Positions 52,515 to 60,371 of a stretch of 64,000 nucleotides of DNA are shown here, in pieces. The position numbers and the translations under genes were made by a program. Origin of the DNA: Planktophila sp965267775. Lineage in GTDB: Bacteria > Actinomycetota > Actinomycetes > Nanopelagicales > Nanopelagicaceae. The stretch's first letter is position 1, and the number at the start of each line of letters is the position of its first letter. The notes under the pieces are model-generated. The model saw only the letters and a list, made by a program, of their open reading frames with translations, was not told the origin of the DNA and did not search any database. The stretch is from positions 186,001-250,000 of the forward strand of contig OZ254140.1 in the NCBI GenBank assembly GCA_965267775.1. Direction: 5' to 3'.

Positions 52515-52781
52515 ATGAAGAAGTTCCAAACAATTCCCGGTATACAGCAAAAGTATGAAGAGGTATTAATCAAATTATCTTTTTGTGCGAAAGATCGAAT
52601 TGAACGAATCTCTCACTCACGAGTCTTTAAAGCTATTTCAGATCAACGTGGAGATGTCCCTGGTTGGGTTTTGGTGGTCCTCATGACAACCGGCTTAGTG
52701 ACTGCGATTTGGACTATAGCTGCGCCGAGATTGACCGCAATTTTAAAGAATTCTCTCGATGCCATGAACGGGATTCGTTAA
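52515..52781 (+). CDS. Flp-type pilin-like protein
   Basis: 88 residues: about 48 polar residues including a stretch rich in Arg/Lys, then a hydrophobic helix (PGWVLVVLMTTGLVTAIWTI, about 50-69) and a short polar tail. This is the place in the operon for the Flp pilin. Unusual: the prepilin part is long and the Glu that normally follows the Gly cleavage site by five residues is missing (RGDVPGWVL). GAAGGAGA six bases before the ATG is a strong site, fitting an abundant structural subunit. Confidence 0.6.
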   Translation: MKKFQTIPGIQQKYEEVLIKLSFCAKDRIERISHSRVFKAISDQRGDVPGWVLVVLMTTGLVTAIWTIAAPRLTAILKNSLDAMNGIR

Positions 52782-52789
52782 ATCTTGCT

Positions 52790-53149
52790 ATGAAAGTACT
52801 TCTCAAAGCGATTCGAAGTGATCGCGGAAATGTTGAGAGTGCGATGGTCTTAATCCCATTGCTCTTGCTATTCCTTGTCGGAACACAGATTGCTGCTGCG
52901 ACGCACCTGAGAAATTCAGAGAGGATTACCGCGCAGGATGAAGCGACCAAGAGAGCGATATCTGGCGAGTTCGAGGCGGGTGATGAATTCATACATATAG
53001 ATAGCAGTGGTGATGGGCAGAACTTGGATCTTCTCATTACCCACCGCTCCCGTTCAATAACCGATCTAATTCCAGGCTTTCTGAGCGGAGTATCAAGCGC
53101 TCGAACAGTCGATCTGTACGGTTTCGCAGTTGTGGAGAATCAGAGATGA
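52790..53149 (+). CDS. TadE-like pilus protein 1
   Basis: 119 residues. Charged N-terminus (KAIRSDRGN), Glu (VESAMVLIPLLLLFLVGTQ) at the pseudopilin cleavage region and a single membrane helix, then a short extracellular part. TadE-like minor pseudopilins initiate the Flp pilus. The start is placed at 52790, after which this motif is reached in the normal number of residues; an upstream in-frame ATG would add an unrelated segment. Overlaps the next gene by four bases. Confidence 0.68.
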   Translation: MKVLLKAIRSDRGNVESAMVLIPLLLLFLVGTQIAAATHLRNSERITAQDEATKRAISGEFEAGDEFIHIDSSGDGQNLDLLITHRSRSITDLIPGFLSGVSSARTVDLYGFAVVENQR

Positions 53150-53574
53150 AAAATAATATTGAACGGGCTCTGCGCAAGGCGCGAAGAATGGCGTTGGATG
53201 AAGAGGGGAGCGCGGTCCTCGAGTTCGTAGCTTTAGCGCTTCCTCTCTTCATCCCTCTCTTCATTTTTCTCAATCAATATGCAACTTCTAGTAATGCACA
53301 ATCCTCTCTGAGGACCCTTGGCCGAGAGATGGCGCGTGGATTCGTCACGAGCGAAAACGATCAAGTTGCCGAAAGAGTCACCTTTGAGATTTTCTCAAAG
53401 GGAGCGGGAGTTCTTGGATTTGAAGACGAGCTCGCAAATGGAACCCTCTCCTACTTTTATCAATGCAAGAACCAACCTTGTATCTCTCCTAATAATGAAA
53501 TCGTCATAACGGTTAATTTAAGTAGCTCAAATACTTCAATCTCTACGGTGGAACATGTCTCCGCTTGGTCGTAA
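53146..53574 (+). CDS. TadE-like pilus protein 2
   Basis: 142 residues. The motif DEEGSAVLEFVALALPLFIP (about 18-37) is the TadE/TadG signature of an acidic cleavage site plus membrane helix. A soluble domain of about 95 residues follows, with one Cys pair (QCKNQPC). ATGA overlap with the preceding gene, 20-base overlap with the next. Confidence 0.75.
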   Translation: MKNNIERALRKARRMALDEEGSAVLEFVALALPLFIPLFIFLNQYATSSNAQSSLRTLGREMARGFVTSENDQVAERVTFEIFSKGAGVLGFEDELANGTLSYFYQCKNQPCISPNNEIVITVNLSSSNTSISTVEHVSAWS

Positions 53575-54112
53575 ATTTCAACGGTTTATCAAGAATGATC
53601 GTGGCTCTATATCGGTAATAACTATCGGGCTATTTATCGTTCTGCTTACACTTATTCTGATACTTACAGATATTTCTTCCATCTATTTAGCAAAACGGTC
53701 ACTCTCGATCGCCTCAGAGGCTGCCGTTCAATATGGAATGAAAAACTTAGATGCAGAGTCCTATTACTCAGGTGAGTACAACTTGAATCAACTATTAGTG
53801 AATAGCTTGGGTCAATCGGAGATAGACCCGGGGATTCCAATTGATTGCTCTGCGGGGCTCAATGACGTGCGCCAAATTCTCGATGAGTGGCAGAGAAATA
53901 GCGCAGCATCACAGCGAGAGAATCTCGACAGCTTTCAACTTACAGATTTCCAATGTGACGGTTTTCAAATATATGTTGAAACCTCGGCAATCGCTCGCAT
54001 CCCCATTCCGATTCCCTTTATCAATCTCGATGAAGTATTGATTAAGACTCATGCAGGAGCCATAGGCGAACGAGCTGAAACGAATAATTTCTACGGATTC
54101 GATATCGGTTAG
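53555..54112 (+). CDS. TadG-like pilus assembly protein
   Basis: 185 residues. NDRGSISVITIGLFIVLLTL followed by DISSIYLAKRSLSIASEAAV is the N-terminal layout of the TadG/RcpC-like 'helicase/secretion neighbourhood' proteins: Arg-Gly, one membrane helix and a helix with Asp. The outer domain has two Cys. Last gene of the Tad operon (tadABC-flp-tadE-tadE-tadG); prepilin peptidase and TadZ must lie elsewhere. Confidence 0.7.
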   Translation: MSPLGRKFQRFIKNDRGSISVITIGLFIVLLTLILILTDISSIYLAKRSLSIASEAAVQYGMKNLDAESYYSGEYNLNQLLVNSLGQSEIDPGIPIDCSAGLNDVRQILDEWQRNSAASQRENLDSFQLTDFQCDGFQIYVETSAIARIPIPIPFINLDEVLIKTHAGAIGERAETNNFYGFDIG

Positions 54113-54167
54113 CCTAATCCGATGCTCGATGCGCTTGTGGCGTTGGAGAACTCGCTATCCTTCCTCC

Positions 54168-55274
54168 ATGGCTCGCGAATACGCTCTCGAAATTGCTGAG
54201 ATAAGCGCGACCCTCAAATCAATCGAGCAGGTGCTTGATCTTCCTAAGTTAGAGAAGGAATCTGTTGAGCTTGAAGAGGCTGCCGGTGTACCAAATCTCT
54301 GGGATGACCCAGATGCTGCACAGGCTGTAACAAGTAAGTTATCTCGAACCCAGGCTGTTATCTCTAAGTTAAAGGGCCTTCGTTCCCGCGTAGATGACCT
54401 ACCAATTCTCTTTGAATTAGCAGCTGAAGAATCTGAAGGCTCAGCACTTGCAGATGCTGAAGGCGAACTCGATGCAACAAAGAAGGCAATCAGCGAACTT
54501 GAAGTCACAACCCTTCTCAGCGGTGAGTACGACAATCGAGATGCGCTGATCACAATTCGCTCTGAAGCTGGTGGTGTAGAGGCAGCTGACTGGGCGCAGA
54601 TGTTATATCGCATGTATCTGCGCTACTGCGAGCGTCATGAATTTAAGACAGATGTACTTGAAACTTCTTATGCAGAAGAGGCGGGCATTAAATCCGCAAC
54701 ATTCCGCGTCAGTGCCCCATATGCCTATGGAACGCTCTCTGTAGAGCAAGGCACACACCGCTTGGTTCGTATCTCTCCCTTTGATTCGCAATCACGTCGT
54801 CACACATCCTTTGCTGGTGTTGAAGTAGTTCCAGTTGTTGAACAGAGCGATCACATTGAGATTGATGAGAAAGAAATTCGCGTCGATGTCTATCGCTCGT
54901 CAGGTCCTGGCGGACAGGGCGTTAATACAACTGACTCTGCGGTGCGCTTGACCCACATTCCAACTGGCATTGTTGTCTCATGTCAGAACGAACGTTCACA
55001 GATTCAAAATAAGGCAACTGCTATGGCAGTCTTGCAGTCAAAGTTATTGGAACGTCGCCGCCAAGAAGAGCAGGCGAAGATCAATGCACTTAAGGGCGAT
55101 AACAGCGGCTCTTGGGGAAATCAGATGCGTTCATATGTTCTTGCGCCATATCAAATGGTGAAGGATCTTCGTAATAATCATGAGACTGGAAATACATCTG
55201 CAGTCCTTGATGGTGAGATCGATGATTTCATCGAAGCAGGAATTCGCTGGAGACGTTCTTCACACACCGCGTAA
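54168..55274 (+). CDS. prfB: Peptide chain release factor 2
   Basis: A 368-residue RF2 that reads UGA and UAA. Tripeptide anticodon SPF (about 203-205, RISPFDSQSRR) and GGQ (248-250, GPGGQGVNTTDSA) are intact. There is no in-frame UGA near codon 25, so the programmed frameshift of many prfB genes is absent. Start at 54168: TATCCT ends six bases before it and the protein then aligns with the family (MAREYALEIAE); an upstream in-frame ATG (54129) is rejected. First gene of the conserved prfB-ftsE-ftsX-smpB-ssrA order. Confidence 0.96.
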   Translation: MAREYALEIAEISATLKSIEQVLDLPKLEKESVELEEAAGVPNLWDDPDAAQAVTSKLSRTQAVISKLKGLRSRVDDLPILFELAAEESEGSALADAEGELDATKKAISELEVTTLLSGEYDNRDALITIRSEAGGVEAADWAQMLYRMYLRYCERHEFKTDVLETSYAEEAGIKSATFRVSAPYAYGTLSVEQGTHRLVRISPFDSQSRRHTSFAGVEVVPVVEQSDHIEIDEKEIRVDVYRSSGPGGQGVNTTDSAVRLTHIPTGIVVSCQNERSQIQNKATAMAVLQSKLLERRRQEEQAKINALKGDNSGSWGNQMRSYVLAPYQMVKDLRNNHETGNTSAVLDGEIDDFIEAGIRWRRSSHTA

Positions 55275-55381
55275 CTCAGCCAAATTCACACGATTTCCTG
55301 AGCGTGAATAGCGCTCACATACGCTCATATTCGGCGTAGGTACCCTAAACTCGCACCAGTTCCAAATATAAGGAGTTCAGA

Positions 55382-56071
55382 TTGATTCGCTTTGAAAACG
55401 TTACGAAGGTCTACGCGGGCCAGGAGCGTCCAGCTCTTGATAGCGTCAACCTCGAAATCACTAAAGGCGAGTTCGTCTTCCTCGTCGGTAAGTCGGGTTC
55501 AGGTAAGTCAACATTCCTGCGCCTCATCCTCCGTGAAGAGCGCCCAACATCGGGCATCATCCACGTTGCAGGTAAGGACTTAGGTTCACTCGCTAACCAC
55601 AAGGTGCCAGAACTTCGTCGCCAGGTCGGAACCGTCTTCCAGGATTTCCGCCTCCTTCCTAATAAGACAATTTCAGAGAACATCGCCTTCTCATTGCACG
55701 TGCTTGGATATTCACAGAAAGAGATCAACCGCGAAGTTCCAGAGATGCTCGAACTCGTAGGCCTTGAAGATAAGGGCGATCGTCTGCCTTCAGAGATTTC
55801 AGGTGGAGAACAACAGCGTGTGGCGATTGCTCGTGCATATGTAACGAAGCCGCCAATCATCATCGCTGACGAACCAACAGGAAACCTCGACCCAGAGCTC
55901 TCAGTTGGAATCATGAAATTGCTCGATCGCATCAACCGCGAGGGCACAACAGTATTGATGGCAACGCACGACTCAGGAATTGTTGATCAGATGCGTAAGC
56001 GCGTTATCGAGCTCGATGGTGGACATGTAATCCGCGATCAGGTCCGTGGCGTTTATGGGTATACAGGTTAA
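55382..56071 (+). CDS. ftsE: Cell-division ABC ATPase FtsE
   Basis: A 229-residue ATP-binding subunit. Walker A GKSGSGKST (36-44), Q-loop VFQDFRLLPN, signature SGGEQQRVAIARA, Walker B IIIADEPTGN and H-switch ATHD. With FtsX it activates peptidoglycan hydrolases at the septum. The start is TTG at 55382 with AAGGAG seven bases before it. TACCCT (about 55341) is a likely -10. Confidence 0.95.
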   Translation: MIRFENVTKVYAGQERPALDSVNLEITKGEFVFLVGKSGSGKSTFLRLILREERPTSGIIHVAGKDLGSLANHKVPELRRQVGTVFQDFRLLPNKTISENIAFSLHVLGYSQKEINREVPEMLELVGLEDKGDRLPSEISGGEQQRVAIARAYVTKPPIIIADEPTGNLDPELSVGIMKLLDRINREGTTVLMATHDSGIVDQMRKRVIELDGGHVIRDQVRGVYGYTG

Positions 56072-56088
56072 GGACGGGGAGTAGAAAA

Positions 56089-56991
56089 ATGCGCGCAGGT
56101 TTCCTCTTTAAAGAAGTTCGTATCGGACTTCGCCGTAACCTCACAATGACATTCGCTGTCGTTGTCACAGTTGCAATCTCACTCTCTCTTCTTGGAATTG
56201 GCTTGCTCTCAAATGCACAGGTCAATGCGATGAAGGATTATTGGTATGACAAGATTGAAGTCTCTGTATTTCTCTGCGGAACTTTGTCTGAGTCACCAAC
56301 ATGTGCCAACGGAGTTGTAACTCCGGATCAGCGCGCATCAATTAAGACAGATTTAGAGGCTCTTCCAGTTGTTCAGAGCGTCTTCTACGAATCACAGACT
56401 GAAGCATTTGCTCGCTTTAAGGAGCGCTTCAAGAACTCTGCAATTGCACAGAATGTGACAGCAGATCAGCTTCCTGAGTCATTCCGAGTCAAGCTCAAAG
56501 ATCCAACACAATTTGATGTTGTTGTCAGCGCTTTCTCTGGGCGACCAGGTGTAGATATCGTTCAAGATCAGCGCACCATTCTCGAGAAATTCTTCAAGCT
56601 TCTCGATGTATTGCGAAATGGCGCACTACTTGTCGGTCTCTTCTCAGTTCTCACCGCCGCGCTACTCATTTCAAATACCCTTCGTATCGCAGCATTTAAC
56701 CGCCGCCGCGAAACTGGTGTGATGAAGCTCGTTGGAGCCAGCTCTTGGTCAATCCAACTTCCATTCTTACTCGAAGGTGTCTTCTCAGCTGTTCTTGGCT
56801 GGGTATTTGCAACGGGCCTCTTGAGCGGTTTGAAGTATGTGGTTGACCAGAAGGTCGCGCCACTGCTGACATTTACCAAGTTCTTCGCTTGGAACCAGGT
56901 CTGGATCTCATCTGCGATTCTCCTTGGCGTCGGTCTCTTCGTTTCAATCCTCGCTTCGCTGATTACTCTTCGCCGTTATCTCAAGGTCTAA
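56089..56991 (+). CDS. ftsX: Cell-division permease-like protein FtsX
   Basis: 300 residues, four membrane helices (about 22-42, 180-200, 225-245, 275-295) and a large extracytoplasmic loop (about 45-170) that contacts peptidoglycan hydrolase regulators. Carries NRRRETGVMKLVGAS, the coupling motif to FtsE. 17 bp after ftsE. GGGGAG precedes the ATG. Confidence 0.93.
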   Translation: MRAGFLFKEVRIGLRRNLTMTFAVVVTVAISLSLLGIGLLSNAQVNAMKDYWYDKIEVSVFLCGTLSESPTCANGVVTPDQRASIKTDLEALPVVQSVFYESQTEAFARFKERFKNSAIAQNVTADQLPESFRVKLKDPTQFDVVVSAFSGRPGVDIVQDQRTILEKFFKLLDVLRNGALLVGLFSVLTAALLISNTLRIAAFNRRRETGVMKLVGASSWSIQLPFLLEGVFSAVLGWVFATGLLSGLKYVVDQKVAPLLTFTKFFAWNQVWISSAILLGVGLFVSILASLITLRRYLKV

Positions 56992-57011
56992 CTCTTAGAT
57001 ACCCTTGGCTC

Positions 57012-57509
57012 ATGGTTAAGGAGACGGGTCAAAAGCTGATCGCGCAGAATAAGAAGGCGCGTCACGATTACGCCATCCTTGATACATACGAGTGTGGAAT
57101 TGTTCTTACCGGCACTGAAGTCAAATCACTTCGTGCTGGTCGCGCATCTTTGATAGATGGATTCGTAATGGTTGAAAATGGCGAGCTCTGGATGCATGGC
57201 GTTCATATCCCTGAATACACCGAAGGAACTTGGACCAACCACACCCCGCGTCGTAAGCGTAAGTTGCTCGTTCATCGCGAAGAGATCCGCAAGATTGCGG
57301 CAAAGACTAAGGATTCTGGCATCACATTGGTTCCATTGCAGCTCTACTTTAAAGATGGAAGAGCAAAGGTTGAGATTGCAGTAGCCAAAGGTAAGAAGGC
57401 TCACGACAAGCGAGATACTTTGCTCGAGCAGCAAGCTACTCGTGAGATTGAACGCGAAATTTCCTATCGAGTCAGCGGTAAGAATCGCAGCGGTCGAGAC
57501 GACTGGTAG
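57012..57509 (+). CDS. smpB: tmRNA-binding protein SmpB
   Basis: A 165-residue partner of tmRNA in ribosome rescue. Motifs: AQNKKARHDYAILDTYECGI, LTGTEVKSLRAG, HIPEYTEGTWTNH and the basic helical tail KGKKAHDKRDTLLEQ, which enters the mRNA channel. The start at 57012 is chosen because TACCCT ends six bases before it; an upstream ATG would run back into ftsX. The gene for its RNA, ssrA, is 0.6 kb downstream. Confidence 0.95.
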   Translation: MVKETGQKLIAQNKKARHDYAILDTYECGIVLTGTEVKSLRAGRASLIDGFVMVENGELWMHGVHIPEYTEGTWTNHTPRRKRKLLVHREEIRKIAAKTKDSGITLVPLQLYFKDGRAKVEIAVAKGKKAHDKRDTLLEQQATREIEREISYRVSGKNRSGRDDW

Positions 57510-57512
57510 TCC

Positions 57513-58070
57513 ATGCCGCTAACGATTGAGACTGAACGCCTCATCCTCCGCCCATTACGCGCAGATGATGTTGAAGATCTTCTCGAATATCAATCTCACC
57601 CAGAGATTGTTCGCTATATCCCTTGGCCAGAGCGCACTCGAGAGCAAGTTACTGAAGCTCTCACTAAAGCTATTGCAGATTGCAAGAACAAGCTTTCAGA
57701 TAGTGGTGATTTCATCCTTCTTGCTTGGGAGCTCAAGAGCAGCGGCAAAGTTATCGGTCAATCCAATTCTGGGCTGGAATCAACGAGAGATCAGTTGGCA
57801 GATATCGGTTGGGTTACCCACCAAGATTTTCAGCGCCAGGGTTACGCCTATGAAGCGACTAATGCGCTGATGGATTATATTTTTAAGAATTTTCCAATTC
57901 ACCGCATCATTGCCAATATCGATACTCGCAATCCTGAATCTGCGAAGTTGGCAGAGAAGTTAGGGATGCGACGTGAAGGTGAGTACAAAGATTCAGAGTT
58001 CTTTAAAGGGGATTGGTGCTCAATGTGGCTCTACGCAATCCTTAAAGAAGAGTTCAAGCACGCTCAGTAA
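57513..58070 (+). CDS. GNAT N-acetyltransferase (RimJ-like)
   Basis: A 185-residue GNAT with the N-terminal TERLILRPLRADDVEDLLEY and acetyl-CoA site DFQRQGYAYEATNALMDYIF. This group (Acetyltransf_3) acetylates amino groups of proteins or small molecules. Three bases after smpB, so translated with it. Target unknown. Confidence 0.82.
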   Translation: MPLTIETERLILRPLRADDVEDLLEYQSHPEIVRYIPWPERTREQVTEALTKAIADCKNKLSDSGDFILLAWELKSSGKVIGQSNSGLESTRDQLADIGWVTHQDFQRQGYAYEATNALMDYIFKNFPIHRIIANIDTRNPESAKLAEKLGMRREGEYKDSEFFKGDWCSMWLYAILKEEFKHAQ

Positions 58071-58127
58071 GTTAGGGAATTTCGCAGAACCTTCTGGTGT
58101 TCAATACACTTGCAACACAAATAAATA

Positions 58128-58498
58128 GGGGGTGAACGGTCTCGACTTTAGCTGTTGAGACAGGGGAAGCGTGTCGAGGAAGCCGGGATGATCTCGTAAA
58201 CCATGAAACCTGTGCACACATAACTGCAGACAACAGTCGCAGTGATTTCGCACTAGCTGCATAAGCTAGTTCCAAATCCGTCAGCCCAGGGGCGCTCTCG
58301 CTCTGGAATCTGGCGTCGCTAGAGAGCTCTTCATCTTCACGGCGTTACGAACGTGAGGAGAGAACAGTTTCGTAAATGAGTTCGTTGAATACTTGTGTTT
58401 GAGAGATTCAGGACTGAGAAAACGCAAATAACACTACACACGTAGAAGCCCTGTTTGAGCTCTGAAGGACCCGGGTTCGATTCCCGGCACCTCCACCA
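58128..58498 (+). ncRNA. ssrA: Transfer-messenger RNA (tmRNA)
   Basis: 371 nt. The 5' end GGGGGTG pairs with CACCTCC before the encoded ACCA, forming a tRNA-like acceptor; the T-arm reads GGGTTCGATTCCC. The tag frame at 58226-58261 is GCA GAC AAC ... GCA, ending in TAA (58262-58264): ADNSRSDFALAA, in the ALAA form for ClpXP/FtsH degradation. With SmpB it frees stalled ribosomes and tags the product. A candidate -10 TACACT is 15-20 bases upstream. The next gene on the other strand ends one base after it. Confidence 0.96.
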
Positions 58499-58499
58499 T

Positions 58500-58790
58500 T
58501 TATCTACTCTTCGAGAAATCAACCTCTCGCTTGAGTGCATAAACATTTCCACCGATTGCAATCAGAGCAAAGAGCTTTGGTCCAAGCGGTGTGGTTTCAT
58601 AGAGGAAGTTGATAGCGATAAAGATGCCAATAACTCCAATGCCGAGGATAAATACCCGACGAAGTGCGGTAAATCCACGGCGTCTAGTTGCAAGCTCTTG
58701 AATTTTTCGGTTGGTGAGACCGATATTGATTGGGCCTGAGAGCATCAAGATAGCGAACATCACAAGAATAAGCGTTGCTAGTGATTCCAT
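58500..58790 (-). CDS. Small membrane protein of unknown function
   Basis: 96 residues with three hydrophobic segments (about 3-22, 44-61, 67-83) and a basic middle (TNRKIQELATRRR). No domain recognised. CCAGGAG six bases before the ATG. Possibly co-transcribed after the two upstream minus-strand genes; convergent with ssrA with no spacer. Confidence 0.6.
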   Translation of the reverse strand: MESLATLILVMFAILMLSGPINIGLTNRKIQELATRRRGFTALRRVFILGIGVIGIFIAINFLYETTPLGPKLFALIAIGGNVYALKREVDFSKSR

Positions 58791-58806
58791 TTAATACTCC
58801 TGGCTG

Positions 58807-59349
58807 TTAATTCTTTACGATAGAGAATAAGACCATATCGATCTGATCGCCATTGGGTTTAGTGACCCGATTACGCAAGAGGGCATCTCGCACCATTCCA
58901 GCACGCTCCATCACGCGCTGCGAAGCGAAGTTATTGAAATCAGCCATTCCCTCAATACGGCGAAAGGCCATGATGTTGAGCGAGAAATCTAAGATCGATT
59001 GGAGCGCCGCTGTACATAGCCCGCTTCCGCGATGAGACTTCTCAATCCAATATCCAACTTCAGCACAGTGATCAGTCAATTGGATTCCATGGAGGCCGAT
59101 TGTTCCTGCGAAAACCCCTGCTTTTTCAATGGCGAAGACGATTCCTTGATGGTTGCGATAACTGAGGTCGCAACCGCGAACAAAATCTTCAGCCATCTCT
59201 CTCTCGTAAGGATGTGGAACTCGGGTAAATGCTGAGATTGTGGGGTCTTGGCATGCCTCATAAACTGCAGAGATATCTTCTTCTCGTAATGGACGAAGGG
59301 TTAATTCTCCTTGCGAAAGAGTCGGTTGGTTAACCGGCCAATTAATCAC
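58807..59349 (-). CDS. GNAT N-acetyltransferase
   Basis: A 180-residue GNAT: LTLRPLREEDISAVYEACQD at the start, EVGYWIEKSHRGSGLCTAAL with the acetyl-CoA loop, then RRIEGMADFNNFASQRVMERAGM. Same Acetyltransf_3 group as the gene at 57513 but clearly distinct. GTG start three bases after the trhO stop, so the pair is one operon. Substrate unknown. Confidence 0.8.
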   Translation of the reverse strand: MINWPVNQPTLSQGELTLRPLREEDISAVYEACQDPTISAFTRVPHPYEREMAEDFVRGCDLSYRNHQGIVFAIEKAGVFAGTIGLHGIQLTDHCAEVGYWIEKSHRGSGLCTAALQSILDFSLNIMAFRRIEGMADFNNFASQRVMERAGMVRDALLRNRVTKPNGDQIDMVLFSIVKN

Positions 59350-59352
59350 GAA

Positions 59353-60279
59353 TTAGCCAACAAATTCGCGGTCGCGACGCTTGCGATTAACTGTGTGATT
59401 ACAAGTCAGATTACTTGGAAGGTCAGCACATGCATCGCAGAGAAGAATAAGTTGGTGACAGCTCTCTGAATTGCAGTTACGGAACTGCTTAGTTGGAGCG
59501 TTGCACTTTACGCACTCACCGATGACCTTTGTCTTATCGGAGAAGTCATGAACCATGCGATCATCGAAAATATAGAGAGAGCCTTCCCAGAGTGAATCAT
59601 CACCGAACTTCTCGCCGTACTTAACGATTCCGCCATCAATTTGGTAGACCTCTTTAAAGCCATTGTCGACCATGATTGCAGAGAGAATCTCACATCGGAT
59701 TCCACCAGTGCAGTAGGTAACGATTGGCTTATCTTTAATATCGTCGTACTTGCCGCTCTTGATCTCCTCAATGAAATCATGTGATGTCTGAACATCAGGA
59801 ACGATTGCATTCTTAAATTTACCGATCTTCGCTTCATATGCGTTGCGACCATCGAAGAAGACAACATCATCGCCACGTTCTTTCACGAGCGCATCAACCT
59901 GCGCTGGGCGAAGGTGCTTGCCACCGTTAATGACGCCAGTCTCATCAACTTTGATGGCATCTGGATTGCCGAAACCAACGAGCTCTTTTCGAACGCGAAC
60001 CTGCAAGCGAGGAAAATCAGCTCCAGTTCCATCTGACCACTTAAAAACAATCTTCTTAAATCCTGGATATTGGCGAGTCATCTTCACGTACTTCTTGACA
60101 GCAGCCATATCTCCACCGACGGTTCCGTTGATACCGTGCTTAGAGATGATGATGCGCCCCTTGAGTCCAAGGCTTTCGCACAACTGCTTCTGCCAGAGCT
60201 TTACAGCCTCTGGATCTTCAAGTGGCGTGAATCCGTAATAGAGGATTACCTTGGGGATGGATGGCGCATGCTTGTTCAC
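59353..60279 (-). CDS. trhO: tRNA uridine-34 hydroxylase TrhO (rhodanese family)
   Basis: A 308-residue TrhO/YceA-type protein: N-terminal domain with GRIIISKHGINGTVGG (about 38-53), a rhodanese domain with DGRNAYEA and the active Cys in YCTGGIRCE, and a Cys-rich tail (CVKCNAPTKQ, CNSESCHQ, CDAC) that could bind zinc. TrhO makes 5-hydroxyuridine at the wobble position using oxygen. Start codon GTG with TACAAT six bases before it, another leaderless signal. Confidence 0.9.
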   Translation of the reverse strand: MNKHAPSIPKVILYYGFTPLEDPEAVKLWQKQLCESLGLKGRIIISKHGINGTVGGDMAAVKKYVKMTRQYPGFKKIVFKWSDGTGADFPRLQVRVRKELVGFGNPDAIKVDETGVINGGKHLRPAQVDALVKERGDDVVFFDGRNAYEAKIGKFKNAIVPDVQTSHDFIEEIKSGKYDDIKDKPIVTYCTGGIRCEILSAIMVDNGFKEVYQIDGGIVKYGEKFGDDSLWEGSLYIFDDRMVHDFSDKTKVIGECVKCNAPTKQFRNCNSESCHQLILLCDACADLPSNLTCNHTVNRKRRDREFVG

Positions 60280-60319
60280 CCTCTTATTGTAAATGGGAAT
60301 AAAGCTTGCCCACTACCGG

Positions 60320-60348
60320 TTGAGGATAGTTGAATGTTCAACTATATT
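60320..60348 (+). promoter_or_regulatory. Pirin gene promoter with perfect 20-bp palindrome in the spacer
   Basis: TTGAGG (60320-60325), 17 bases, TATATT (60343-60348). ATAGTTGAA-TG-TTCAACTAT (60326-60345) fills the spacer and enters the -10 element. Such a site is where a MarR- or DUF24-type repressor would block RNA polymerase. No such repressor gene is nearby. Confidence 0.7.
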
Positions 60349-60371
60349 AAGCACCGTCAAAGGAGCATCAA

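Noticed and set aside
54168..54260. Programmed frameshift in prfB
   Set aside because: The frame is continuous from the start through the GGQ motif and has no in-frame UGA near codon 25.
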